This document shows positions 25,852-35,004 of a stretch of DNA of 64,000 nucleotides, one piece after another. The notes below the pieces were generated by a model, which worked only from the letters and a program-made list of their open reading frames with translations, ran no database searches and was not told the origin of the DNA. Origin of the DNA: an uncultured Clostridiaceae bacterium (lineage in GTDB: Bacteria; Bacillota; Clostridia; TANB77; CAG-465); contig CAMVON010000002.1 of the NCBI GenBank assembly GCA_947169155.1, forward strand, positions 177,726-241,725, given 5' to 3'. The position numbers and the translations under genes were made by a program. Position 1 is the first letter of the stretch. The number at the start of each line of letters is the position of its first letter.

Positions 25852-26979
25852 ATGGAGTCCTTGCAGAGATTGCAATTTGATATAGGGGAGCAAATTTCTA
25901 GAAAAGAATATTTAAGAAGAAAAAAGAAAAACTCTCAAAGCATAAAAAAGAGAAGTAAAATAACATATATTTTGATGGCTACATTTATGGCTTTAGCTAT
26001 TTATATTGTAGTACAAGTTATTGTTTATAGAAAATATAATAGTTTTAAATATACAATTGGAGATGGAGTTAGTTCACAAGCTGTATACAATATCTATTTT
26101 GTTACAGAAGGATATACATATGATCCTATTTATTCAGTTAGTTCGATCTCATCTCTAGGTGAAAATGAAAAAACTGTTTTACCTTCTAGTAATATCAATG
26201 ATATAGTAGTTGAAAAAGACTACTTGTATGGTATAAGAGACGGAGCAGTTTGCAAAGTTACTAAAGATAAATATGAAATAGAAGAATTATTAAATGATAA
26301 TGTAAAAAAATACGTAAAAGATGGAAATATGATATTCTACACTAGTACAAGTGATGGTATACTTAAGTCTTTTAATGAAGAAACTAAGCAAACACATAGC
26401 TTTGATATTTCAGATGTAGAACAAATATTAATTGACTCTGGTAATGTATTTGCTATAACACATAAAACAGATGAAAAAGCTATTTATAGGTTTGATTATT
26501 CTGGTGATGGAAAGAAAAAAATATCAGGAGACTCTAAAGTTTCTTATGCAATAGCACATGAAGGTAGAATATATTTTGTAAATAGATCAGATAACAATCA
26601 TATATGCTCAATAGACAAAGAAGGAAATGATTTTAAAACATTAGATGGAACTGTTGGAATTAGTACAACAGGTCCTGCTAAAATGGTAAATGGAAACAAG
26701 TATATGTTTGTTAAAGATAATAGCCTATATTATGTAAATAAAGCAGACGAAGATACTCTATGGCGTTATGACCTAGAGTCTGGACAACAAGAAAGAGTAA
26801 TATCTGCATCAATAGAAATATTACAAAATGTAGATAATACAGTATTTTATAAAATAGATAAAGAAATGGGAGTATATCTATACAATTATGAAACAAAATT
26901 TATGTCATTAATTACAAAAAGAAGAGTAAAAGAATTTGTAATTGATACATATACAGATATATTTCAAGATTCAATGTAA
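25852..26979 (+). CDS. Membrane-anchored DUF5050-like beta-propeller protein
   Basis: A basic N-terminus and one membrane helix (about residues 39-58), then ~310 extracellular residues of repeating beta-strand units such as GRIYFVNRSDNNHICSIDKEGNDF and NSLYYVNKADEDTLWRYDLESGQ, as in DUF5050/propeller proteins. Function unknown. The start is uncertain: GAGGGGAG directly touches the ATG at 25852, whereas the TTG at 25861 has normal spacing and would remove three residues. A protein of similar layout lies at 33634. Confidence 0.8.
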   Translation: MESLQRLQFDIGEQISRKEYLRRKKKNSQSIKKRSKITYILMATFMALAIYIVVQVIVYRKYNSFKYTIGDGVSSQAVYNIYFVTEGYTYDPIYSVSSISSLGENEKTVLPSSNINDIVVEKDYLYGIRDGAVCKVTKDKYEIEELLNDNVKKYVKDGNMIFYTSTSDGILKSFNEETKQTHSFDISDVEQILIDSGNVFAITHKTDEKAIYRFDYSGDGKKKISGDSKVSYAIAHEGRIYFVNRSDNNHICSIDKEGNDFKTLDGTVGISTTGPAKMVNGNKYMFVKDNSLYYVNKADEDTLWRYDLESGQQERVISASIEILQNVDNTVFYKIDKEMGVYLYNYETKFMSLITKRRVKEFVIDTYTDIFQDSM

Positions 26980-26984
26980 AATAT

Positions 26985-27012
26985 GAGGTAACAAAAAAGT
27001 TACCTCTTTTTT
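26985..27012 (+). terminator. Terminator
   Basis: Perfect stem GAGGTAAC/GTTACCTC, A6 loop, six T. Confidence 0.88.
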
Positions 27013-27036
27013 ATTTTTCTTTTTATTCATATTTCC

Positions 27037-27065
27037 TTGAATTTAAAGGCTTTTTGTAATATAAT
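27037..27065 (+). promoter_or_regulatory. Promoter of the dgt-leuS unit
   Basis: TTGAAT (27037-27042), 17-bp spacer, TATAAT (27060-27065). Confidence 0.7.
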
Positions 27066-27107
27066 AACCATATAGTATGCCTAAATTGGCTTGGAGGCGA
27101 ATAATAC

Positions 27108-28238
27108 GTGGTAAATGATAAAAAAATAAAGAAAAAAATGCTTGAGAGTGAAAAGCTCCTCTGCAAATATGCTGTTAAATCTAAAGAGGCAATAAGAGAA
27201 TTTGAACAAGATGAAGATTATAGAACAGAATTTGCACGTGATGTAGATAAGATTATACATTCATCTTGCTATACAAGATATATGGCAAAAACTCAAGTAT
27301 TTACTAATCCTTTAAATGATCACATTTCAACTCGTATGACACATGTTCAATATGTTGCAAAAGCAGCAAGAACAATTGCAAGAGCTTTAAGCTTAAATGA
27401 AGACCTCTGTGAAGCTATAGCATTAGGACATGACGTAGGACATACTCCATATGGACATTTTGGAGAAAGAGTATTAAATAAATTATCTAAAATGTATAAT
27501 GATGGAAAATGTTTTGCTCATAATTTAAATAGTGTAAGAGTATTTAGAGTTATAGAGAAAAAAGGTGAAAGTGTAAATTTAACACTTCAAGTTTTAGATG
27601 GTTTTATGTGCCATAATGGTGAGTTTCTACAAGAAAAATATGCACCACAAAGAAATAAAACATTTGAAACATTAAATAAAGAATATAATGAGTGCTTACA
27701 AGATGAAAGTGCGATTAAACGACTGACACCTATGACACTTGAAGGCTGTGTCGTAAGAGTATCAGATATTATTGGATATATTGGAAAAGATATAGACGAT
27801 GCAAATCGACTCGGTGTATTTAATAAAAACACATTACCAGAAATTGTTAAGAAAAATTTAGGTACAGAAAATGCACAAATAATGGATAGTATTATTACAG
27901 ATATAATTAAAAATAGCTGGGGAAAAGATTACATATCAATGTCTCCAGAAGTATTTAAAGCTGTAAATGTATTAAAAGATTTTAATTATGAAAATATTTA
28001 TCACAAGGCAATAAGTGAAGAACAAAGAGAATATTATACTAAAACAATTGAAACATTATTTAGTGTATATAGTAGAGCATTAGATCAAAAAGATACAACA
28101 AATGATATTTATAGAACATTTTTAGATAAAATGAACAAAGATTATTTAGAAAATACATCAGATGCTCAAAAAGTTATAGATTATATTTCTGGTATGACAG
28201 ATAATTATTTAGAAAGAGAATACGAAAAATATAAATAA
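27108..28238 (+). CDS. dgt: dGTPase-like HD-domain deoxynucleoside triphosphohydrolase
   Basis: HD-domain enzyme hydrolysing dNTPs to deoxynucleosides and triphosphate. Metal ligands are visible as H (TRMTHVQYV), HD (ALGHDVGHTPYGHFGE) and a later D (VSDIIGYIG). 376 aa. The start is GTG, 10 bp after TTGGAGGCG. Ends 15 bp before leuS, so probably cotranscribed. The triphosphohydrolase assignment is by family; the nucleotide preference is not visible. Confidence 0.88.
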   Translation: MVNDKKIKKKMLESEKLLCKYAVKSKEAIREFEQDEDYRTEFARDVDKIIHSSCYTRYMAKTQVFTNPLNDHISTRMTHVQYVAKAARTIARALSLNEDLCEAIALGHDVGHTPYGHFGERVLNKLSKMYNDGKCFAHNLNSVRVFRVIEKKGESVNLTLQVLDGFMCHNGEFLQEKYAPQRNKTFETLNKEYNECLQDESAIKRLTPMTLEGCVVRVSDIIGYIGKDIDDANRLGVFNKNTLPEIVKKNLGTENAQIMDSIITDIIKNSWGKDYISMSPEVFKAVNVLKDFNYENIYHKAISEEQREYYTKTIETLFSVYSRALDQKDTTNDIYRTFLDKMNKDYLENTSDAQKVIDYISGMTDNYLEREYEKYK

Positions 28239-28253
28239 GGAGAGATATAAATT

Positions 28254-30671
28254 ATGTATGATAAAAGTATAGATGCCAAATGGCAAAAAGTATGGGAAGA
28301 TAAAAAAGCTTTCCATGCAGTAACAGGTGGAGATAAAGAAAAATTTTATGCGTTAATCGAGTTTCCATATCCATCAGGAGCTGGATTACACGTTGGACAT
28401 ATTAGAGCTTTCATGGGAATGGAAGTATTATCTAGAAAGAAAAGAATGGAAGGAAAAAATGTATTATTTCCAATAGGTTTTGATGCTTTTGGTCTTCCAA
28501 CAGAAAACTATGCAATGAAAAATAACATTCATCCAAGAATTGTTACAGACAAAAATATTGCAATATTTACTAAACAATTAAAATCTGTAGGTTACTCTTT
28601 TGATTGGGATAGAGTAATAGATACTACAGATCCAAAATATTATAAATGGACACAATGGATATTCTTAAAATTATTTGAACATGGACTAGCATATAAGGAC
28701 AAAACATATGTAAACTATTGCCCAAAATGTAGAGTTATTCTTGCAAATGAAGAATCACAAGGTGGAGTTTGTGACAGATGCGATAGTGAAATTGTTCAAA
28801 TGGAAAAAGAAGTTTGGATGTTAAAAATAACAGATTATGCAGATAAATTACTTGATGGATTAAACGAAGTAAACTTCCCACCAAGAGTAAGACTTGAACA
28901 AGAAAACTGGATTGGAAGAAGTTATGGTGCAGAAATAGATTTCAAAGTTGCTGGAAAAGAGGAAAAATTAACAGTTTATACTACAAGACCAGATACTATA
29001 TATGGTGTAACTTATATGGCTTTAGCGCCAGAACATCCAATACTAGACAAATACAAAGATGAAATCAAAAACTTTGATGAAATATTAGAATATAGAAAAG
29101 CTGCTGCAAAGAAAACTGAATTTGAAAGAGTTGAACTTGCAAAAGACAAAACTGGTGTAAAAGTAGATGGATTAGAAATAGTTAATCCTGTAACTGGAAA
29201 AGTTGTACCATTATGGGTAACAGACTATGTAATGATGGGCTATGGTACAGGAGCTATTATGGCTGTACCTGCACATGATACAAGAGACTATGAATTTGCC
29301 AAAAAGTTTGGAATGGATATTATTCAAGTTGTTGCAAACAAATCTGGTCAAGAAGTAGACTTAAGTAAAGAAGCATATACAGACATTGAAGAAGGAGTAT
29401 TAATTAATTCAGATGTAATTAATGGCTTATCTGTTACAGAAGCTAAAGAAAAAATAACAAAATATCTAGAAGATAACAATATTGGTAAAGCTAAGAAAAA
29501 TTACCATATGAAAGACTGGGCATTTGCAAGACAAAGATATTGGGGTGAACCAGTACCAATTATTAAATGTCCACATTGTGGTTTAGTACCTTTAAAAGAA
29601 GAAGACTTACCTCTAGAATTACCAGATGTAAAAGACTTTATTCCTGGTGAAGATGGAGAATCTCCACTTGCAAGAGTAGAGGAATGGGTAAATGTTAAAT
29701 GTCCAAAATGTGGTGCAGATGCTAAAAGAGAAACAGATACAATGCCACAATGGGCTGGATCTTCTTGGTATTTCTTAAGATATATGGATCCAAATAATGA
29801 TGAAGCACTAGCTTCAAAAGAAGCATTAAACTACTGGAAACAAGTAGATTGCTACAATGGTGGTATGGAACATGTAACTCGTCACTTAATTTATTCAAGA
29901 TTCTGGCACAGATTCTTATATGATATAGGTGTTGTACCAACTGCAGAACCATATGCAAGACGTTCTACACAAGGATTAATTCTTGCACATGACGGAAGCA
30001 AAATGTCTAAATCTAAAGGAAATGTTGTAAATCCAGACGATATAGTTAAAGAATATGGCGCAGATACTTTAAGAACATATATCCTATTTATTGGAGATTA
30101 TGGAATGGAAGCTCCATGGTCTGAAACTGGTGTTAAAGGTGCTAAAAAATTCTTAGACAGAGTAATGAGAATTGAATCTTTAGTAACAGATGAAGATATT
30201 GATTCTAAAGAGTTAGATAGAGAATTAAACGTTACTATTAAGAAAGTATCTGAAGACTATGAAGATATGAAATATAATACTGCAATAGCTGCAATGATGA
30301 GCTATGTAAATGTATTATACAAACAAGAAAAAGTATCTAAAAAATATGTAAAACCATTAATTCAATTATTAAACCCAATTGCTCCACACGTAACAGAAGA
30401 GTTATGGGAAAAACTAGGATTTGAAGGATACTTATTTGAATCTAAATGGCCTGAATATGATGAATCAAAACTTGTTGCAGATGAAATTGAAATTCCAGTA
30501 CAAGTAAATGGAACAGTAAGATATAGAATTAACGTTCCATCAGATGCAGACGAGGCAACTATTGAAGAAGTAGCAAAAGCAGATCCTGCTTTAGCAAATT
30601 ATATTGCTGGAAAAGAAATTAAAAAAGTAATCGTAATTAAATCTAAAATTGTTAACATAGTTATAGGTTAA
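28254..30671 (+). CDS. leuS: Leucyl-tRNA synthetase
   Basis: Class I synthetase charging tRNA-Leu. HIGH-type motif HVGH in SGAGLHVGHIRAF, KMSKS motif in SKMSKSKGN, and the CP1 editing domain with TTRPDTIYGVTY. Zinc-type cysteines in CPKCRV and CDRCDS. 805 aa, full length. RBS AAGGAGAG. No T-box leader is present, unlike many Firmicute leuS genes. Confidence 0.97.
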   Translation: MYDKSIDAKWQKVWEDKKAFHAVTGGDKEKFYALIEFPYPSGAGLHVGHIRAFMGMEVLSRKKRMEGKNVLFPIGFDAFGLPTENYAMKNNIHPRIVTDKNIAIFTKQLKSVGYSFDWDRVIDTTDPKYYKWTQWIFLKLFEHGLAYKDKTYVNYCPKCRVILANEESQGGVCDRCDSEIVQMEKEVWMLKITDYADKLLDGLNEVNFPPRVRLEQENWIGRSYGAEIDFKVAGKEEKLTVYTTRPDTIYGVTYMALAPEHPILDKYKDEIKNFDEILEYRKAAAKKTEFERVELAKDKTGVKVDGLEIVNPVTGKVVPLWVTDYVMMGYGTGAIMAVPAHDTRDYEFAKKFGMDIIQVVANKSGQEVDLSKEAYTDIEEGVLINSDVINGLSVTEAKEKITKYLEDNNIGKAKKNYHMKDWAFARQRYWGEPVPIIKCPHCGLVPLKEEDLPLELPDVKDFIPGEDGESPLARVEEWVNVKCPKCGADAKRETDTMPQWAGSSWYFLRYMDPNNDEALASKEALNYWKQVDCYNGGMEHVTRHLIYSRFWHRFLYDIGVVPTAEPYARRSTQGLILAHDGSKMSKSKGNVVNPDDIVKEYGADTLRTYILFIGDYGMEAPWSETGVKGAKKFLDRVMRIESLVTDEDIDSKELDRELNVTIKKVSEDYEDMKYNTAIAAMMSYVNVLYKQEKVSKKYVKPLIQLLNPIAPHVTEELWEKLGFEGYLFESKWPEYDESKLVADEIEIPVQVNGTVRYRINVPSDADEATIEEVAKADPALANYIAGKEIKKVIVIKSKIVNIVIG

Positions 30672-30692
30672 TTAATATAAAAGGTGGTATAT

Positions 30693-32147
30693 ATGAATCT
30701 ATTAGATTACATTGGAGGATATAGAGGATTAGTAGTATCATTAGGACTAGCAGCTATAATAGCTATAGCTGTTATCCTAATATATATCCTTTGTACAAGA
30801 AAAAAGAGAATAAATAATAAAAATGTGCATATCCAAGCATACACAGACGAGCTAACTAAAAAAGGAAATAGATATTTATTTTATAGTGATTTAGATGCTC
30901 TAATTGAAAAAGATAAAAACCTAGCAGTATGCTTTATGGACTTGGATGGCTTCAAGCAAATAAATGATGCTTTAGGACATGATATGGGAGATGAATTATT
31001 AATTGCTGTAGCAAATAAGTTTGATGAGTCTTTACCAAATAATGCAAAAGCATATAGACTTGGAGGAGACGAGTTTGCCTTAATCATTAAAGATATTTAT
31101 TCTAAAGAAGAAGTTATTTTAATCTTAGAAAATTTAAGAAATATAATGAACAAACCAGTAATGCTAGAAAATAATAGTATTGCAATAGAATATAGTTTAG
31201 GTGTTGTTCTTGCTGTAGAGCAAAGATATTCTAGGAAAGAATTAATAAACTATGCAGATAATGCTATGTATTATATTAAAGAACATGGTGGAAATGGATA
31301 CTATTTCCATAATGATAGTTTAAAAGCTCAATTAGAAAATAACGTCAAAATGGAAATGGACCTAAAAAAAGCATATGAAAATAACGAATTTGGTATTGCT
31401 TTACAACCAAGAATAAATTTAAGTGATACATCTAAAATAACATTTGAAGCGTTAACTGAGTGGAATCACCCAGTACTTGGAAAACTAGATGCTGCATATT
31501 TTATAGCACAAGCAGAACTTATGGGACTTACAATAAAACTAGATGAATATGCACTAAGAAATGCATGTGAGAAAATATTGTATTTCAAAGAAAAAGGCTA
31601 TGATAATGTTCAAATAGCAATAAACATGTCAAATAAGAATGTATTTAAGAAAGAATTTATAGATTCAATATGTAAGATAATAGATGAATATAAATTACCT
31701 GCAAATTCTTTACAAATAGAAATGACAGGTCTTATTGAAGTGAATAAATTTGATTCTTATAGATATATGTTTGAAAAACTAAATGAGCTAAATGTTGAGA
31801 TAGTAATTAATAGTTTAGACATAAATCAAGAGTCTCTTGAACTATTTGCTGAACTTCCAATAACAGAAGTTAAAATTAGTACATCACTATTAAGTGAAAA
31901 AATGAATGAAAAAGTATTCTCAGATTTAGTAGCACTTGCAAAAGATTTAGGATATAAAGTTATAGCTGCAAAAATTAGTGATGAGAAAAAATTACTTAAA
32001 GCAATAGAATGTAAAGCAGATAAAATTCAAGGTAATTTCTTATTCAAAAAACTTGATGAAAACATAGCAGAAGAACTATTACAAAACTATGGAGCATATA
32101 GATTAAGAATAGAAGAAATGGTTATAAATGCAAATAGAAACAGATAA
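30693..32147 (+). CDS. GGDEF-EAL protein: probable diguanylate cyclase with degenerate EAL domain
   Basis: One N-terminal membrane helix, then a GGDEF domain with an intact active site (YRLGGDEFAL) and the DELTKKGNR and MDLDGFKQIND motifs, so c-di-GMP synthesis is plausible. No RxxD inhibitory site is seen before GGDEF. The following EAL domain keeps FEALTEW but has lost DDFG (NSLDIN instead) and the later AEGVE motif (AAKIS), so phosphodiesterase activity is unlikely; it may bind c-di-GMP or regulate. I chose the ATG at 30693 after AAGGTGG over the upstream GTG. Confidence 0.88.
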   Translation: MNLLDYIGGYRGLVVSLGLAAIIAIAVILIYILCTRKKRINNKNVHIQAYTDELTKKGNRYLFYSDLDALIEKDKNLAVCFMDLDGFKQINDALGHDMGDELLIAVANKFDESLPNNAKAYRLGGDEFALIIKDIYSKEEVILILENLRNIMNKPVMLENNSIAIEYSLGVVLAVEQRYSRKELINYADNAMYYIKEHGGNGYYFHNDSLKAQLENNVKMEMDLKKAYENNEFGIALQPRINLSDTSKITFEALTEWNHPVLGKLDAAYFIAQAELMGLTIKLDEYALRNACEKILYFKEKGYDNVQIAINMSNKNVFKKEFIDSICKIIDEYKLPANSLQIEMTGLIEVNKFDSYRYMFEKLNELNVEIVINSLDINQESLELFAELPITEVKISTSLLSEKMNEKVFSDLVALAKDLGYKVIAAKISDEKKLLKAIECKADKIQGNFLFKKLDENIAEELLQNYGAYRLRIEEMVINANRNR

Positions 32148-32175
32148 AAAATATCTAAAAAGAAACTTAAAACTG

Positions 32176-32204
32176 TTGACAAATATTATCACTTAAGTTA
32201 TAAT
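32176..32204 (+). promoter_or_regulatory. Promoter of tRNA cluster 1
   Basis: TTGACA (32176-32181), 17-bp spacer, TATAAT (32199-32204). Arms TGTTGACAAATATTAT (32174-32189) and ATAATACTTGTCAACA (32203-32218) form a 16-bp inverted repeat with one mismatch that encloses the promoter. Confidence 0.85.
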
Positions 32205-32225
32205 AATACTTGTCAACAGATAAGT

Positions 32226-32301
32226 GGGCGCTTAGCTCAGTTGGGAGAGCATCTGCCTTACAAGCAGGGGGTCACAGGTTCGAGCCCTGTAGTGCCCACC
32301 A
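32226..32301 (+). tRNA. tRNA-Val (TAC), copy 1
   Basis: 76 nt, CCA encoded. Acceptor stem GGGCGCT/AGTGCCC, anticodon loop CTTACAA, T-loop GTTCGAG. Ten bases separate it from tRNA-Asp. Identical to the copy at 34753. Confidence 0.95.
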
Positions 32302-32311
32302 CTTATTACTT

Positions 32312-32388
32312 GGCCTGGTAGTTCAGCTGGTTAGAACGCTAGCCTGTCACGCTAGAGGTCGTGGGTCCGAGCCCCATCCAGGTCGCCA
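32312..32388 (+). tRNA. tRNA-Asp (GTC), copy 1
   Basis: 77 nt, CCA encoded. Acceptor stem GGCCTGG/CCAGGTC, anticodon loop CTGTCAC between CTAGC and GCTAG. Identical to the copy at 34839. Confidence 0.95.
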
Positions 32389-32393
32389 TACTT

Positions 32394-32422
32394 AACTCAA
32401 ACTTTATGTTTGAGTTTTTTTT
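32394..32422 (+). terminator. Terminator of tRNA cluster 1
   Basis: Stem AACTCAAAC/GTTTGAGTT, 5-nt loop, long T-run. Confidence 0.88.
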
Positions 32423-32489
32423 GCGCTCAAAATAAAATGCACATAAATTTTATATAAATAAAACAAATGATAAAAAATGACATTTTTCG

Positions 32490-32518
32490 TTGACAAACCT
32501 CCATAATTAGGTTATTAT
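32490..32518 (+). promoter_or_regulatory. Promoter of prs
   Basis: TTGACA (32490-32495), 17-bp spacer, TATTAT (32513-32518). The leader then holds a perfect hairpin TAAGCTAA-CAGT-TTAGCTTA (32543-32562) before the ribosome site. Confidence 0.75.
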
Positions 32519-32594
32519 CTAGGTGACAATTATTTTAAGGGATAAGCTAACAGTTTAGCTTAATTAAATCTCGATATAATTAAGGAGGATTATT

Positions 32595-33539
32595 ATGAAT
32601 AATTTAAAAGTCTTTTCATGTCCCACAGCAGAAGCTTTTGGGAAGGAAGTTTGTGAAAACTTAGGTATTTCTCTAGGGGAAATAAAATACCAAAAATTTA
32701 AAAATGATAACACATTTTTAAAGGTACTTGAAACAGTAAGAGATAGTGATGTATACGTTATTCAAACCACACAACCACCAGTAAACGAAAGAGTTATGGA
32801 GTTACTATTTACTATTGATGCTTTAAAATGGTCTGGAGCAAGACGAGTTACAGCAGTACTACCATATTTCATGTATTCTAGATCAGATAAAAAGGATCAA
32901 TCAAGAGTACCAATCAATGCAAAAGTAATTGCAAAAATAATTGAAGCTTCAGGGGCAGACAGAGTGCTAACTTGTGACCTTCATAATCTTGCAATCCAAC
33001 CTTTTTTTAATTTCAATTGTGATGTTTTAACAGCACAATTAATGCTTGAGGATTACTTCAAGGATAAAGGTTTTAAAAATATGGTTGTAGTAGCAACAGA
33101 TGCAGGTTCTACTAAAAAAGCACATAAGTACTGTAAATATCTTCAATGTCCAATGGCAATGATAGATAAAAGAAGAGACGGAAATGATGACAATGCTAAA
33201 GCAAGCACTGTAGTTGGAAAAGTAAGAGGAAAAACATGTATTATTTTTGATGATGAGATTGATACGGCAGGATCAATATGTGAAGCAGCAAGAATTCTTG
33301 AAGAAAACGGAGCAAAAGAAATATATGCAGGATGTACTCATGGGGTATTATCTGCAGATGCAGTAAAAAAGCTAAACGAATCACCAATTAAAGAAGTTGT
33401 AATGACAAATACTGTTCCAATACCAAAAGAAAAAATGGTAGAAAAATTTACAGTATTATCTATGGCACCAAAGTTTGCAGAGGCTATAAGATATTTACAT
33501 GAAGGTAAACCACTAGGAAAGCTAATAAACAAAGATTAA
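32595..33539 (+). CDS. prs: Ribose-phosphate pyrophosphokinase (PRPP synthetase)
   Basis: Makes PRPP from ribose-5-phosphate and ATP for nucleotide, His and Trp synthesis. Motifs: SRSDKKDQSRVPINAK (ATP region), CDLHNLAIQPFF (divalent metal/ATP) and IIFDDEIDTAGS (PRPP-binding loop). 314 aa, normal length but more divergent than a typical Bacillus Prs. RBS AAGGAGG. Lies between the two tRNA-Val/Asp copies. Confidence 0.93.
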   Translation: MNNLKVFSCPTAEAFGKEVCENLGISLGEIKYQKFKNDNTFLKVLETVRDSDVYVIQTTQPPVNERVMELLFTIDALKWSGARRVTAVLPYFMYSRSDKKDQSRVPINAKVIAKIIEASGADRVLTCDLHNLAIQPFFNFNCDVLTAQLMLEDYFKDKGFKNMVVVATDAGSTKKAHKYCKYLQCPMAMIDKRRDGNDDNAKASTVVGKVRGKTCIIFDDEIDTAGSICEAARILEENGAKEIYAGCTHGVLSADAVKKLNESPIKEVVMTNTVPIPKEKMVEKFTVLSMAPKFAEAIRYLHEGKPLGKLINKD

Positions 33540-33544
33540 TATTT

Positions 33545-33578
33545 AAGGGTACATAATTTTATGTACTCTTATTTTTTA
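33545..33578 (+). terminator. Terminator after prs
   Basis: Stem AAGGGTACATAA/TTATGTACTCTT with one G-T pair, then ATTTTTT. Confidence 0.8.
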
Positions 33579-33580
33579 TA

Positions 33581-33609
33581 TTGAAAAAAGATTTTTTAAA
33601 TGCTATCAT
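33581..33609 (+). promoter_or_regulatory. Promoter of the 337-aa membrane protein gene
   Basis: TTGAAA (33581-33586), 17-bp spacer, TATCAT (33604-33609) with TGC before it. Confidence 0.65.
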
Positions 33610-33633
33610 TAAATATGAGGAGATAGTAATATT

Positions 33634-34647
33634 ATGAAAAAAGGAAGAAGTAGTATCATAACTATTATTATAGTATTGGCAATAATTGCACTTATGGCAT
33701 ATGGTGTAATAAGATATATAGAAAAACATAAAAAAGAAGAGTCAGAGGAAGGACCAGCATATGAGTATACAAATTTTCAAGAAGAAGACTTCATGCAGTA
33801 TGAATATGAAAAAATTGACTCATCTTTATCTGGAATATATGCTTTAGCAATAGAAAATGATTATATAGTAGGTGTTAAAGCTTATAACAAAACAGTAAAT
33901 ATTTATCAAATTAATCCTGAGCTAAATTATGATTATGCATATAGTAATGGACTATTATATATTGTCCAAATTGACACAGGAATAATGACAATATTTAATC
34001 TAAAGACATTAAGCGTTGAACAAGATGAAATCGCTTTAAAGCCAAATATAGAAGAAATAGAAGTAGAAAATAATGAAGTATTCTTTATTTCACAAAATGA
34101 ATATTATAAATATGATGGAAAAGATGTAGAGTTAATATATGATAACGTTTCATCATCAAATTTTGTAATAAAAGCAGATAATACATATATATGTTTAGAT
34201 AAAGTGTTTTATAAGATAGATAAAGATGGAAACATGAGTAAAATAGATGAAAATGTAGAAAATATCTATTATTATGATTATTATGAAAGAGACAAAATTG
34301 TATATGATAAATTAATAGATGAACAAGCTACATCTAAAAACATATATAACATATACAATGAAAATATATCTAACTCAATAAGAAATAATACATATTTTGT
34401 GGTATATGGAGCAAATGAATATATCTATACAACACAAGATAACGATGTAGTATTAATCAAAGAAAATGGAACTAACAAGTATTTATATAAAAGTAAAGAA
34501 GAAAATATAAATAATATATGTTTATTCAAAGATGGATATATTATTATATCTACAACCAAAGGAGAAACAATAATAGACTTAAGTTCAATGAATAAATTAA
34601 TTAGTGATAACATAATCAATTTACAGAAAATAAAATATTTAAAATAA
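33634..34647 (+). CDS. Membrane-anchored propeller-like protein of unknown function
   Basis: 337 aa: short basic N-terminus, one membrane helix (about residues 9-28), then an extracellular region of repeating beta-strand units rich in Tyr, Asn and Asp (IYALAIENDYIVGV, NGLLYIVQIDT, NEYYKYDGKDVELIYDN). The layout is like the protein at 25852, though sequence identity looks low. RBS GAGGAGAT. Single-gene unit between the tRNA copies. Confidence 0.75.
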   Translation: MKKGRSSIITIIIVLAIIALMAYGVIRYIEKHKKEESEEGPAYEYTNFQEEDFMQYEYEKIDSSLSGIYALAIENDYIVGVKAYNKTVNIYQINPELNYDYAYSNGLLYIVQIDTGIMTIFNLKTLSVEQDEIALKPNIEEIEVENNEVFFISQNEYYKYDGKDVELIYDNVSSSNFVIKADNTYICLDKVFYKIDKDGNMSKIDENVENIYYYDYYERDKIVYDKLIDEQATSKNIYNIYNENISNSIRNNTYFVVYGANEYIYTTQDNDVVLIKENGTNKYLYKSKEENINNICLFKDGYIIISTTKGETIIDLSSMNKLISDNIINLQKIKYLK

Positions 34648-34658
34648 GAATAGAAAAG

Positions 34659-34694
34659 TCCTTTAAAAACATAGTATTTTTAAAGGATTTTTTT
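34659..34694 (+). terminator. Terminator
   Basis: Perfect 11-bp stem TCCTTTAAAAA/TTTTTAAAGGA followed by a T-run. Confidence 0.85.
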
Positions 34695-34704
34695 AAAAAA
34701 ATTG

Positions 34705-34733
34705 TTGACAAATAATACTCATTAAGTTATAAT
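34705..34733 (+). promoter_or_regulatory. Promoter of tRNA cluster 2
   Basis: TTGACA (34705-34710), 17-bp spacer, TATAAT (34728-34733). Like cluster 1, TTGACAA is mirrored by TTGTCAA just after the -10, but with more mismatches inside. Confidence 0.85.
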
Positions 34734-34752
34734 AATACTTGTCAAGGTAAGT

Positions 34753-34828
34753 GGGCGCTTAGCTCAGTTGGGAGAGCATCTGCCTTACAAGCAGGGGGTC
34801 ACAGGTTCGAGCCCTGTAGTGCCCACCA
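34753..34828 (+). tRNA. tRNA-Val (TAC), copy 2
   Basis: Identical over its whole length to the copy at 32226, including encoded CCA and the 10-base spacer to tRNA-Asp. Confidence 0.95.
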
Positions 34829-34838
34829 CTTATTACTT

Positions 34839-34915
34839 GGCCTGGTAGTTCAGCTGGTTAGAACGCTAGCCTGTCACGCTAGAGGTCGTGGGTCCGAGCC
34901 CCATCCAGGTCGCCA
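34839..34915 (+). tRNA. tRNA-Asp (GTC), copy 2
   Basis: Identical to the copy at 32312. Sequence similarity to cluster 1 stops a few bases after the CCA. Confidence 0.95.
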
Positions 34916-34923
34916 TATTATCC

Positions 34924-34999
34924 GGTCAGATAGCTCAGTTGGTAGAGCAGGGGACTGAAAATCCCCGTGTCGGGGGTTCGATTCCCTCTCTGACCACCA
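34924..34999 (+). tRNA. tRNA-Phe (GAA)
   Basis: 76 nt, acceptor stem GGTCAGA/TCTGACC, anticodon loop CTGAAAA, CCA encoded. Confidence 0.95.
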
Positions 35000-35004
35000 A
35001 GTAC

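Noticed and set aside
28238..28260. T-box leader for leuS
   Set aside because: Only 15 bp separate dgt and leuS; no specifier stem or T-box sequence fits.
32210..32395. 61-codon ORF across the tRNA-Val and tRNA-Asp genes
   Set aside because: It reads through two clear tRNA genes; similar false ORFs occur on both strands of the second cluster.
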